The notes below the pieces were generated by a model. It had not been told where the DNA came from. It saw only the letters and a list, made by a program, of their open reading frames with translations, and did no database searches. DNA of 35,837 nucleotides from Morganella morganii H1r (lineage in GTDB: Bacteria; Pseudomonadota; Gammaproteobacteria; Enterobacterales; Enterobacteriaceae): positions 1 to 35,837 of the forward strand of contig NZ_AYMP01000052.1 of NCBI RefSeq assembly GCF_000633515.1, read 5' to 3'. The position numbers and the translations under genes were made by a program. Below are positions 22,756-31,461 of this stretch, piece by piece (position 1 is the first letter of the stretch; the number at the start of each line of letters is the position of its first letter).

Positions 22756-23664
22756 ATGATTGTAAATAAAGCAAACCTCGCCCCGCTGTTTACCGGCATC
22801 AAGCTCACGTTTAATAACGCGCTGGAGCGTGCTCCGGCAACGTGGGAAAAAATTGCCATGAAAGTGCCGTCCACCGGCAAGTCAGAAGAATACAAATGGT
22901 TATCCTCTTTCCCGGCCATGAAAAAATGGGTCGGTGAAAAAGCGGTTAAATCGCTGGCCGCGCATAAATACACCATTGTGAACGATGACTTTGAAGCCAC
23001 CGTTGAGGTTGACCGCAACGACATCGAAGATGACCAGACCGGGCAGTATGCCATTCAGGCAAAAGCAGCAGGCCTTTCCGCAGGGATGCTGCCGGATGAA
23101 ATTGTGTACGATCTGGTGAACCTCGGCTTTGAACGCCCCTGCTATGACGGCCAGTATTTTTTTGATACCGACCACCCGGTAGGAAATCTGTCAGTTTCCA
23201 ACAAAGGGACTAAGCAGCTGTCCATTGACACACTGGCAAAAGCCCGGGCGTCATTTGGTGCGGCCCGCACACAGATGCGTAAAGTGAAAGATGAGGATGG
23301 TCGTCCTCTGAAAATCAGACCGAATATCCTGCTGGTTCCGGTTGCACTGGAAGATGTCGCCCGTACCTTAATGACCGCTGACCGCCTTGAGGACGGGAAA
23401 GTCAATATCTACAAAGGAACTGCGGAAGTTGTGGTTTCAGAGGAGATCCAGTCTGATACGCAGTGGTTCCTTCTGGATACCTCTAAGCCGGTGATGCCGT
23501 TCATTTACCAGGAGCGTAAAGCACCGGTACTGGTTGAGCAGACCAGCCTGGAGAATGACGATGTGTTTATGCGCAAAAAATTCAAATTTGGTGCGGAAGC
23601 GCGTGCTGCCGGTGGTTACGGATTCTGGCAGCTGGCTTACGGCTCAACCGGGGAGGAAGAATAA
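22756..23664 (+). CDS. T: Major head protein gpT (Mu gp34)
   Basis: 302 residues, close to Mu T in length and motifs: MIVNKANLAPLFTGIKLTFN, EEYKWLSSFPAMKKWVGEK, DDFEATVEVDRNDIEDDQ, YFFDTDHPVG and the end AGGYGFWQLAYGS. It adopts the HK97 fold in the family. AGGAAAAT precedes the ATG. It should be the most abundant late product. Confidence 0.93.
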   Translation: MIVNKANLAPLFTGIKLTFNNALERAPATWEKIAMKVPSTGKSEEYKWLSSFPAMKKWVGEKAVKSLAAHKYTIVNDDFEATVEVDRNDIEDDQTGQYAIQAKAAGLSAGMLPDEIVYDLVNLGFERPCYDGQYFFDTDHPVGNLSVSNKGTKQLSIDTLAKARASFGAARTQMRKVKDEDGRPLKIRPNILLVPVALEDVARTLMTADRLEDGKVNIYKGTAEVVVSEEIQSDTQWFLLDTSKPVMPFIYQERKAPVLVEQTSLENDDVFMRKKFKFGAEARAAGGYGFWQLAYGSTGEEE

Positions 23665-24113
23665 TGCCGGTCACTATTACCGCCAAAGTTAACGGATTCC
23701 GCCGCTGCGGGATTGCCCACCCGGACACGGCCACCACATACCCGGATGATCGCTTCACCAAAGCACAGTTAGCCGAACTGCGTGCAGAGCCGATGCTGGT
23801 TGTCTCTCTCGGGGCCGGACAGGCTGCCGGGGGTGACATCGCAGCAGAAGAACAGATTGCCGCCCTGAAAGCGGAAGTCCGTTCCCTGAACACGGCCGCT
23901 GAACTGCTGAAAGACGATAACCGTAATCTTAACGGCATCGTCGGTGACCTCACCGGGCAGACTGAACGCCTGACCGCTGAGAATACCGCTCTTCAGGCTG
24001 AACTGGCGGCACTGCGTGAGCAGAAAGACACACCGCCCGCACAGGTTAAACAGGATGATACACCGCCTGCTGCCGGTGACAGTAACAGCGGCAAAAAGTC
24101 ATCCGCCAAATAA
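23664..24113 (+). CDS. gp35-like protein (HI1506/FluMu family)
   Basis: 149 residues. The N-terminal VNGFRRCGIAHPDTATTYPDDRFTKAQLAELRAEPMLVV is the small FluMu-type domain of HI1506-related proteins; the rest is a coiled coil (EEQIAALKAEVRSLNTAAEL onward, LTAENTALQAELAALREQ) with a low-complexity lysine/serine tail. It overlaps T by one base. The role in the virion is not known; it lies between capsid and head-tail joining genes. Confidence 0.8.
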   Translation: MPVTITAKVNGFRRCGIAHPDTATTYPDDRFTKAQLAELRAEPMLVVSLGAGQAAGGDIAAEEQIAALKAEVRSLNTAAELLKDDNRNLNGIVGDLTGQTERLTAENTALQAELAALREQKDTPPAQVKQDDTPPAAGDSNSGKKSSAK

Positions 24114-24123
24114 CAGGTGAACC

Positions 24124-24552
24124 ATGTACGCGACGAAGAAAGACATGATTTTAACGTTCGGTGAACGCGAGTGTATCTCCCTGACTGATACTGATCATCT
24201 TGGTGATATCAGTGATGAGGTGATGGATGCTGCACTGGTGCGTGCCTCGGCTGAAATTGACGGCTATCTCGTCGCGCGTTACCGGACACCGTTTACGGAT
24301 ACCGCCCGTATCCTGACCGGGCGATGCTGTGATATCGCCCGTTACCATCTGGCAACGTCCCACCGCATTCTGAAGGAAGAAATCCGGCTGCGTTATGAGG
24401 ATGCCATCCGGTTTTTTGAAAAGGTGGCTGAGGGCCGTATCGGACTGGGCCGCACGGACAGCGGGGACATTATTCAGTCCTCGCCGCAGATGAAGTTCGG
24501 CAGCAGCAACCGCCAGTTCGGGCGTAACTCAACCGGCGGAGGTGCATTTTGA
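24124..24552 (+). CDS. gp36-like head-tail joining protein (DUF1320)
   Basis: 142 residues. MYATKKDMILTFGERECISLTD, RASAEIDGYLVARYRTPF, RCCDIARYHLA and ILKEEIRLRYEDAIRFFEKVAEGRIGLG are typical of DUF1320/gp36, thought to be a head completion (adaptor) protein. Its 3' end overlaps the next gene by four bases. Confidence 0.88.
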   Translation: MYATKKDMILTFGERECISLTDTDHLGDISDEVMDAALVRASAEIDGYLVARYRTPFTDTARILTGRCCDIARYHLATSHRILKEEIRLRYEDAIRFFEKVAEGRIGLGRTDSGDIIQSSPQMKFGSSNRQFGRNSTGGGAF

Positions 24553-25199
24553 TCACCCGTATTGAGCAGCATCTGTGTGACCGTCTGCGTCAGGGTATGG
24601 GTGAGATGGTGCGTGAGGTAGCCAGCTACAGCGGTGAGATGGATGATGACTTAGGTCGTATCGTCCGGGCTTTTCCGGCGGCGTGGGTCACGTTCGGCGG
24701 TCTGACAAACAGCGAATACATTGCCACCAACCGGCAGAAGGTGAAATGCACCGGCACCTTTGTGGTCATTGTGGGCGATTACAACACCCGTGATGATGAG
24801 TCCGCCCGGTTCGGTGGTGTTAACCGCAATGAGATCGGGACGTACCGGCTTATTCATGCAGTACGCAGACTGACCACCGGGCAGGATCTGGGTCTGGAAA
24901 TTACGCCGTTTATGCCGCTGCGGGTGCGTACCCTCTACAACACTCAGGTGCAGAGCAAAGCACTGTCGGTGTTTGCCTGTGAGTTTGAAACAAAGTGGAT
25001 TGAATCTGTTCTGGGTAACGGTCTGTGGCCGGAAGTGACCCGGGACACGGATTCACCTGATTATATTTTTAACGAGTACCGGGGAAAAGTGAAAGAGCCT
25101 GATCCTGATTTTCTCAGTGTCGGCCTGCGCTATGACCCGCCGGGTATCGGCACGATTGATGACCCGGCTGACCTGGTACTGACAAGGAAAAAACCATGA
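24549..25199 (+). CDS. gp37-like tail terminator-region protein (DUF1834)
   Basis: 216 residues from a TTG start placed by GGAGGTG (24538-24544) and overlapping the gp36 stop. The N-terminal ITRIEQHLCDRLRQGMGEMV and central FPAAWVTFGGLTN, VVIVGDYNTRDDESAR, IGTYRLIHAVRRLTTGQDLGL fit DUF1834 (Mu gp37), placed between head and sheath genes and probably a tail-end/connector protein. The C-terminal extension (SPDYIFNEYRGKVKEPDPDF) is characteristic. Confidence 0.85.
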   Translation: MITRIEQHLCDRLRQGMGEMVREVASYSGEMDDDLGRIVRAFPAAWVTFGGLTNSEYIATNRQKVKCTGTFVVIVGDYNTRDDESARFGGVNRNEIGTYRLIHAVRRLTTGQDLGLEITPFMPLRVRTLYNTQVQSKALSVFACEFETKWIESVLGNGLWPEVTRDTDSPDYIFNEYRGKVKEPDPDFLSVGLRYDPPGIGTIDDPADLVLTRKKP

Positions 25200-25387
25200 C
25201 AACCCTCTTTGTCAGAGCACGTCAGGGTATCCGTGTGTCGTATGAACACCAGTTCCGCCGTTACATCACGGAAACCCCGGCAGAAGTTCCTGACACCGCG
25301 TATTACCGCCGCATGATAGCGTGCGGTGATCTGATTAAAACCGCGCGTCCGCGCCCTGTGAAAGGGAAAAAACATGATCACATTTGA
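25196..25387 (+). CDS. gp38-like small protein (DUF2635)
   Basis: 63 residues: MTTLFVRARQGIRVSYEHQF, then TPAEVPDTAYYRRMIACGDLI, a match to DUF2635 (Mu gp38), always found just before the sheath gene. It overlaps gp37 by four and the sheath gene by 14 bases. Function unknown. Confidence 0.85.
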   Translation: MTTLFVRARQGIRVSYEHQFRRYITETPAEVPDTAYYRRMIACGDLIKTARPRPVKGKKHDHI

Positions 25388-26798
25388 CAATATCCCGGAC
25401 AGCCTGCGTAAGCCGGGTAAATACCTGGAGTTTAACCTGCGCATGGCAACCCGTGCGCTGCCGGGCAATCCGCAGGTGATGCTGATTGTGGCCCCGATGA
25501 TGAAAGAGGGGCTGGCAGAGCCGCTGACACCGGTGAACGTGTTTGATGATACCGAAGCAGCGGTGGCGTTCGGGACCGGGTCACTGGCTCACATCATGGC
25601 AAAAGCGGCGATTACCGCCAACAGTTATCTGCAGCTGCAGGTTATCGGTGTTGAGGAAAATCCGGCAGGTAAAGCGGCTGCCGGTACACTGACGCTGACA
25701 GGGCCTGCCACCAACAGCGGCACCTTTTACCTGACGGTATGCGGTGAGCGTCTGGATGTGGCCGTCACCGCCGGTGACAGCGCGGATGATATCTGTCAGG
25801 CCATCACAGATACGGTGAATGCACAGACGGCCCTGCCGGTTAAGGCGGCACTGACTACCGGTGAGAATGACAACAAACTCATCACACTGACCGCACGCCA
25901 GACCGGTGAGTTCGGTAATGACATCCTGCTGTCAGCCTCCTGTACAGCCAAAGGTATCACGCAGACCCTGACGGCCATGCAGGGCGGTGAAAATAACGCG
26001 GATATTCAGCCTGCGCTGGATGCGGTCTTTGCTGCCGGTCACAACATCATTGTGCCGCCGTTCTCTGACAAAGATACGCTGCTGAAGCTGCGCACCCACC
26101 TGGAAAAAACCGGGGGGCCGCTGGAGCAGCGCGGCGCTGTCGCGGCTGCCGGATGGACAGGTACGCTCAGTACCGGCACCACACTGGCTGCGGATATCAA
26201 TGACGGCCGCACCACGATTGCTTGGTATCCGGGGTCAGCAAAACTGCCGTGTCAGCTGGCCGCCGGTTACGGTGCGGTGATTGCCTCTGAGGAAGACCCG
26301 GCCAGACCGCTGAATAACCTTGAAATTAAAGGGATGGATGTTGCTCCGGTAAAAGCCTGGGCGGGCCGTAATGAACAGGAAAATGCGCTGCATAACGGAC
26401 TGACCCCGCTTGAGGTCGGCCCCGGCAATAAGGTGCAGATTGTCCGTGCCATCACCACCTACACGAAAAATCCGGAGGGTGTGAATGATACGGCCCTGCT
26501 GGATTTAACCACCATCCGTACGCTGGATTATACCCGCGTGGCGTGCCGTGAGCGTATCTCGCAGCGCTTCCCGCGTGACAAACTCAATGAACGTACCCGT
26601 CAGAAAGTCCGTTCTGAGCTGCTGGATGTGCTGATTAAACTTGAGGAGGAAGAAATCCTTGAGAACGTTGAGACCAACAAAGAACTGCTGCTTGTTGAGC
26701 GTAACGGAAAAGACGCTAACCGCCTTGATGCACAGATTCCGGCGGATGTGGTGAACGGTTTACATATTTTCGCGGGTCGTATTGATCTGTACGTCTGA
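25374..26798 (+). CDS. L: Contractile tail sheath protein gpL (Mu gp39)
   Basis: 474 residues (Mu L is of similar size). FDNIPDSLRKPGKYLEFNLRMA, LPGNPQVMLIVAP, the variable surface domain (about 110-200), ERGAVAAAGW-like EQRGAVAAAGWTG, IKGMDVAP and the C-terminal FPRDKLNERTRQKVRSELLDVL are sheath hallmarks. Forms the contracting outer tube of the myovirus tail. Confidence 0.94.
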   Translation: MITFDNIPDSLRKPGKYLEFNLRMATRALPGNPQVMLIVAPMMKEGLAEPLTPVNVFDDTEAAVAFGTGSLAHIMAKAAITANSYLQLQVIGVEENPAGKAAAGTLTLTGPATNSGTFYLTVCGERLDVAVTAGDSADDICQAITDTVNAQTALPVKAALTTGENDNKLITLTARQTGEFGNDILLSASCTAKGITQTLTAMQGGENNADIQPALDAVFAAGHNIIVPPFSDKDTLLKLRTHLEKTGGPLEQRGAVAAAGWTGTLSTGTTLAADINDGRTTIAWYPGSAKLPCQLAAGYGAVIASEEDPARPLNNLEIKGMDVAPVKAWAGRNEQENALHNGLTPLEVGPGNKVQIVRAITTYTKNPEGVNDTALLDLTTIRTLDYTRVACRERISQRFPRDKLNERTRQKVRSELLDVLIKLEEEEILENVETNKELLLVERNGKDANRLDAQIPADVVNGLHIFAGRIDLYV

Positions 26799-26809
26799 TG
26801 AGGTGACAC

Positions 26810-27184
26810 ATGTTAGAAGAATATGCAGGCGCGATTGTCCTTGAAATCGACGGCCGTGAGGTTGAAGTCACGGACATGGACGTTCAGGAAGTCACCGGCC
26901 GCAAGCTGGTGAAGACCATGAACAAAACCGGCCGTGCCAAAGGCTTTATGCGCGGTATTGCCACGTATGAACTGTCCATTTCAGTGGTGATCCCGCTTAA
27001 CGGGGATATGGACTGGGGCGCAATTGAAGGCTCCAAACTGACCCAGTACCCGCTGAGCGGTTCCGGTGGCCGCCGTATCTCTTATCTTGACTGTTTTGTG
27101 ACGGAAGTCGGTGAGAAATATTCCACTGATAACGAAGCCAAACGCGACCTGAAACTGAACGCATTACGTAAGGTGGTTGAATAA
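26810..27184 (+). CDS. M: Tail tube protein gpM (Mu gp40)
   Basis: 124 residues with GAIVLEIDGREVEVTDMDVQ, AKGFMRGIATYELSISVVIP and GGRRISYLDCFVTEVGEKYS, matching the Mu-type tail tube family (PF10618). Its ATG has GAGGTGAC upstream. It builds the inner tube inside the sheath. It shares one base with the chaperone gene. Confidence 0.92.
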   Translation: MLEEYAGAIVLEIDGREVEVTDMDVQEVTGRKLVKTMNKTGRAKGFMRGIATYELSISVVIPLNGDMDWGAIEGSKLTQYPLSGSGGRRISYLDCFVTEVGEKYSTDNEAKRDLKLNALRKVVE

Positions 27185-27564
27185 TGGAAGAAAAAGAGAC
27201 CAGCGCGGCGGCTCCGGCCGCTGCGGTTCCTGACACCCTGTTGTACGGTGTGAATTTTAACGGCGTGCTGCACTTTGATTATGCCGTCCGCATCCCGGTG
27301 ATGCGTGATATTTATGATGCGCTGGATGAGACGGAAGAAGTCACCGGTTCGGCCACCGGCGGCAAGTCTGATATTTACTACCGCATGGCCCTGCTGAAGC
27401 GCACTGTCACGAAGCTCGGTGATATTCCGGCAGATGATATCACCACTGATTTGCTGCTGGATGAACTGCTGGAGGAAGATTACAGCGTTCTGGATGCCGC
27501 ACAGACCGCCGCTAAAAAAAAGCGGAGAGAGCTGAAGAACGTCGCAGACCCTTCCGGCAAATAG
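27184..27564 (+). CDS. Tail assembly chaperone gp41 (zero-frame product)
   Basis: 126 residues: an acidic/alanine start, VNFNGVLHFDYAVRIPVMRDIYDALDE, YYRMALLKRTVTKLGDIPADDIT and LLDELLEEDYSVLDAAQ, the gp41 family (PF10109). Its end contains A AAA AAG (27516-27522) in the correct phase for a -1 shift into a second frame that stays open to 27743 (see the longer product). The short form is the majority product in comparable phages; both are needed to coat the tape-measure protein during tail assembly. Confidence 0.88.
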   Translation: MEEKETSAAAPAAAVPDTLLYGVNFNGVLHFDYAVRIPVMRDIYDALDETEEVTGSATGGKSDIYYRMALLKRTVTKLGDIPADDITTDLLLDELLEEDYSVLDAAQTAAKKKRRELKNVADPSGK

Positions 27565-27743
27565 CCCTTGCCCTGGGCAGATACGGCCTGACCGAAGATG
27601 CCCTGCTGTCAATGAGCCGCCCGGAGCTGGATGCCCGGATTGATGCTCTGAATCAGCTTCACGGCGCGAAGCCGAAACAAAAAACGGACACGAAACGCAC
27701 CCGTGTCCGTTCCCGCCGTCAGAAAAATAAGAAACGAGGATAA
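27184..27743 (+). CDS. gp41-gp41' fusion by -1 ribosomal frameshift
   Basis: Slipping at A AAA AAG (27516-27522) after 113 codons continues for 73 more codons: AERAEERRRPFRQIALALGR then YGLTEDALLSMSRPELDARI and a very basic end (KRTRVRSRRQKNKKRG), stopping at 27741-27743, three bases before the tape-measure gene. The fusion would be 186 residues. The -1 frame has no ribosome site of its own, is free of stops, and has a typical chaperone extension, so it is the counterpart of lambda GT and of the Mu gp41 frameshift. Confidence 0.82.
27516..27522 (+). promoter_or_regulatory. -1 frameshift slippery site A AAA AAG
   Basis: The zero-frame codons are GCT AAA AAA AAG, so the heptamer A AAA AAG is phased as X XXY YYZ, the same site used in E. 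coli dnaX. No strong downstream pseudoknot was recognised; a purine-rich GGAGAGAG directly follows. Confidence 0.8.
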
Positions 27744-27745
27744 TC

Positions 27746-30034
27746 ATGGCCCGTGAATTTAAGCTGTCACTGCTGTTTTCTGCGCGGGATGAGGCATCCA
27801 AATCCATCACCCGCGCCCTGCGTGAGACCGTAAAAGAAACACAGAAAGCTGAACAGGCACAGGAAAAACTGAACCGTCGTCAGAAGACCACGGCGCAGGA
27901 TGCCATCAGTCAGGGGCGCGCCCGGACGGAGGATATGAAGCGCCAGTCCCGTGCATGGGAAACCCTTGGTATCCGTTCTGAGCGTGCCATTCAGCGCGAA
28001 ATCAGTCAGACGATTGCCGCTTATAACCGCCTTGCCCGCAGCGGCATGATGTCAGCGGATGAACAGGCCAGAGCCTTTGACCGCATGCGCCAGCATGTCG
28101 GGAAGTTGCGCGGCGAAATGAAGCAGATGAATAATATCAAGCTCGGCAATATCGGCAGTAATATCGTAACTGCTGCCGGTGGCCTGTATGCCGGTGCCAG
28201 AGTTGTCGCAGAACCTGTAAAGCGTCAGATGTCCTATGAGGAACGTCTGGCTTACATGAGTAATACTGCATACAGTGATCTTGACGATGCAGGCCGTATT
28301 GCCGGGCAGAAAAAATTAGATGAGTTGATTCGTAAATCGGTCTCTGATGGTGGTGGCTCTATTGATAATGCAGCGGAGGTATTAAACAAACTACTGTCAG
28401 AAGGTATTTTCACAGATCAAGAAATTAGCGGGTTATTACCATTACTGCAAAAATACGCTACAGCATCAGGTGTTGATGGCCTTGACCTCGCTTCTGTTAC
28501 ATCTGCACTAAAGAAAAACTTTAATTTATCCAAACCCGATGACATTAAAATAGCGCTTGATATGGCTTTAAAAGGTGGTCAGGAAGGTGCTTTTGAACTA
28601 CCTGATATGGCTAAGTGGCTTGCACAACAACTTTCTGCGGCGAATGCTGCCGGTATGTCTGGTCTGGATGATTTTGCATCCATTGTAGCGGCAAACCAGG
28701 CTGTTGTGTCGACTGCAGGTACAAATGATCAGGCTGGTAACAACCTGATGAACTTCTTATTGAAATTAAATAGCCGTGAATTATCCACAGCAGCATCACG
28801 AATAAAAATTGATGGATACGGTATCGATTTATCCGGAACATTAATTAATGCTAGGGAAAAAGGAATAGATCCTATTGATGCTTTTGTTGGGTTAACAGAT
28901 AAAATTTCCGCTAATAACCCCAAATACAAAGCCCTGCAGACCAAGCTTGACAACATGGATAAGAATGACCCTGAGCGGGCTCAGACATTATCCGCAATGA
29001 CAAAAATTGCCGAAGGGTCTGCGTTGGGTGAGTTAATTGCCGATCAGGGAACACTGATGGCATTAATCGGTTTACGTTCTCAGAGTGAATATAAGAATCA
29101 GGTTAAACAAAAAGTTCTTGAGCAAAAAAATAAAGCCGCCGGAGAAGGTGAAGGAGATATTCAGTTTCGCGTTATTTCTGATACTAATGCATTTAAAGCT
29201 AATCAGGCGGGGAATGCGCATCAGTTTGCAGAATACGACTCCACAAAACCGTTATCCGACGCAGTCGGCTCACTTGCAGAACAATTCACTGCGTTCAGTG
29301 CTGAGTTTCCTGGGTTAACAACAGCACTAACAGGAGCCAAAACCGGTATTGAGGCTATGACTCAGGCCGCTGTTGCCTTTGCCGCGCTTAAATTTCTCTT
29401 TGGTGGTGCCGGTGCGGGAAGTACAGGCGGAATTGCAGGGACGGTGGGTACCAGCGGAGCTACCGCAGCCAGTGGCGGATGGTTAAAACCGGGCGCATTT
29501 AAGCTGGCGGGGTTAGCCACTGCAGCCACTGAGTTTGCCACGGCCAACACACCGGAAGAAACAGATGAACTGATAAATGGTGAGGCCCGTATGGCCGCAC
29601 TACGTGCCCGGTATGGTGATAATATGATTGCTAAGGCTAAAGAGCGCTTTCAGCCGTGGTATCAGGTCGGTTCAGGCTATGCTGCTGAGAATGAGGAATG
29701 GGTCAGTCAGTACATCCGTGAGCAGGATGAGCAGGCTCAGCTGGCTAATGCAGCACTGTCACAGGTGCGTTTTATGTCAGAGCGCGCCGGAATGAAAACC
29801 GATGCCCTGCCGAAAGAGTTTGTGCCGGATTACGCCAGACCTGTCAGCGATGATGTGATTGCGGGGCTGATGCTGCCGGTGCGTGAGATTGAAACCCTGC
29901 TGAAAAATCAGCAGACCGCCCCGCAGCCGATAGAGGTTCGTTCCGTGGTGGAACTGGACGGCCATGTGATCGCAGAAACCGTGAACAATATTAACGGTAA
30001 TGATGCCGGACGAACCACCGGAGGCGGATTATGA
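27746..30034 (+). CDS. Tail tape-measure protein of the Mu-like phage (gp42)
   Basis: 762 residues. The N-terminus (REFKLSLLFSARDEASKSITRALRETVKETQKAEQAQEKLN) is a coiled coil typical of Mu gp42. A TMP core follows (YEERLAYMSNTAYSDLD, QISGLLPLLQKYATASG). A hydrophobic segment near 540-570 (ALTGAKTGIEAMTQAAVAFAALKFLFGG) and a glycine/alanine stretch probably insert in the host membrane. Bases from about 28,300 to 29,300 are noticeably more AT-rich than both flanks, pointing to a recombined middle. An overlap of four bases links it to N. It sets tail length (~100 nm by analogy). Confidence 0.9.
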   Translation: MAREFKLSLLFSARDEASKSITRALRETVKETQKAEQAQEKLNRRQKTTAQDAISQGRARTEDMKRQSRAWETLGIRSERAIQREISQTIAAYNRLARSGMMSADEQARAFDRMRQHVGKLRGEMKQMNNIKLGNIGSNIVTAAGGLYAGARVVAEPVKRQMSYEERLAYMSNTAYSDLDDAGRIAGQKKLDELIRKSVSDGGGSIDNAAEVLNKLLSEGIFTDQEISGLLPLLQKYATASGVDGLDLASVTSALKKNFNLSKPDDIKIALDMALKGGQEGAFELPDMAKWLAQQLSAANAAGMSGLDDFASIVAANQAVVSTAGTNDQAGNNLMNFLLKLNSRELSTAASRIKIDGYGIDLSGTLINAREKGIDPIDAFVGLTDKISANNPKYKALQTKLDNMDKNDPERAQTLSAMTKIAEGSALGELIADQGTLMALIGLRSQSEYKNQVKQKVLEQKNKAAGEGEGDIQFRVISDTNAFKANQAGNAHQFAEYDSTKPLSDAVGSLAEQFTAFSAEFPGLTTALTGAKTGIEAMTQAAVAFAALKFLFGGAGAGSTGGIAGTVGTSGATAASGGWLKPGAFKLAGLATAATEFATANTPEETDELINGEARMAALRARYGDNMIAKAKERFQPWYQVGSGYAAENEEWVSQYIREQDEQAQLANAALSQVRFMSERAGMKTDALPKEFVPDYARPVSDDVIAGLMLPVREIETLLKNQQTAPQPIEVRSVVELDGHVIAETVNNINGNDAGRTTGGGL

Positions 30035-31461
30035 ATACCGCATGGCGCAATGATTTACAGGATGCCTCTTACCGTGGTGTGCGTTTTGATGTGGTTAATG
30101 CTCAGGACAGTGTTTCCCGCGATACCTCTGTACATGAATACCCGTTCGTTGACGGCGGTGACGTTATTGATCTGGGCCGTAAGCCGCGTAATTTCCGTTT
30201 TAATGCGCTTTTCTGGGGGGATGATTACCGGACTCATCTGGATAATTTTGTTGCGGCACTGGAGGAACCCGGCTACGGGGAGCTTGTTCATCCTGTCTGG
30301 GGTTCTGTTGAAAAAGCAAAGTGCATTGAATATCAGGTAAAGCACGAAGCGGAAGGTGTCGACACCTGCACGGTTGAGCTGGTTTTCCTTGAGGGCACCA
30401 CCGGCACGGTTATCGCGCAGTCCCATCCGGAACAGCTCGGTGACAGTATTTTTGACAAAATCGGTGAACTCACTGAGCGGGCCGCTGATCTGTTTGAACA
30501 GGTCATGGCTCCGGTTAACGAAGGTCTGCGTTACCTTGAAAAAGGCAAAGCGGCTTTATCCGGCATGACCAATACCATTACCATCATGCGCGGTGATATC
30601 AGTTCTGCCGTCAGTCAGGGGATCAGTTATCTGACTTATCCGCGTGCATTCATCAGTGACATGGTGGCCGTGACGGACATCCGCACCGGCGGCATCGGTG
30701 ATTTACTCGACCTTAAATATGGTGATGTGGTGAATACCTCATCCGGCCGCTCAGGTTCGTCACCGCTCTCCTCTGCGGTTCCCCGCGTCCAGACTAACGG
30801 TTACCTTCCCGATGGTGCGTATGCACCGTCAGTGGCGCAGAACGGCGTCAGCGCCACCACACTGCTGTCTGCGTGGAGTGACTGTGTGGCGGTTGCTGAT
30901 GAACTGGTCTCGCTGCCGGTGCAGCTGGTTCAGGGGGAGCGTGAGGGGCCGGTGCCGATGCCCGGTAATGCACAGCCTGACGATGTCCGTGATCTGACCA
31001 CCGCCGGTTATATTATTGCATCCGGTACGCTGGCCGCCGTGGTGACACAGGTACTGAGCGATGATGTCCAGCCTGATAATCTGTCGCCGGATGATATCGA
31101 AATGCTGGTCACTACCATGCGGGAATACACACAGAAAGCCATTGATGAAGTCCGTGACCATTATGGTGACCGGACACAGCAGCTGAGTACGGACAGTCAT
31201 CCTGTGGGGCTGCTGTGGCATAACGTGGTGTCACAACTGAAAAGCATCGCCCTTGATGTGCAGGATTTGGGGTTGCTGGTGATTACCCGCCGCCCGCCGC
31301 TGACCCGCCGGACAGTGGCCGCTGCCGCCAATCTGCACTTGCTGGCACATTTCTGGTACGGGGATTATTCCCGTGCAGCCGAACTGTACCGGCTGAATCC
31401 GCAGATACGTGATCCGAATAACCTGAGCGCGGGAGATGTTATCAATGCCTATGCCAAATGA
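30031..31461 (+). CDS. N: DNA circularisation / baseplate hub protein N (Mu gp43)
   Basis: 476 residues. The N-terminal WRNDLQDASYRGVRFDVVNAQDSVSRD, HEYPFVDGGDVIDLGRKPRNF and GYGELVHPVWG match the phage DNA-circulation N domain found in Mu N. In Mu virions N is a baseplate/tail tip protein; the name reflects an injected protein that protects incoming DNA ends. The C-terminal NLHLLAHFWYGDYSRAAELYRLNP is a conserved end. Confidence 0.9.
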   Translation: MNTAWRNDLQDASYRGVRFDVVNAQDSVSRDTSVHEYPFVDGGDVIDLGRKPRNFRFNALFWGDDYRTHLDNFVAALEEPGYGELVHPVWGSVEKAKCIEYQVKHEAEGVDTCTVELVFLEGTTGTVIAQSHPEQLGDSIFDKIGELTERAADLFEQVMAPVNEGLRYLEKGKAALSGMTNTITIMRGDISSAVSQGISYLTYPRAFISDMVAVTDIRTGGIGDLLDLKYGDVVNTSSGRSGSSPLSSAVPRVQTNGYLPDGAYAPSVAQNGVSATTLLSAWSDCVAVADELVSLPVQLVQGEREGPVPMPGNAQPDDVRDLTTAGYIIASGTLAAVVTQVLSDDVQPDNLSPDDIEMLVTTMREYTQKAIDEVRDHYGDRTQQLSTDSHPVGLLWHNVVSQLKSIALDVQDLGLLVITRRPPLTRRTVAAAANLHLLAHFWYGDYSRAAELYRLNPQIRDPNNLSAGDVINAYAK

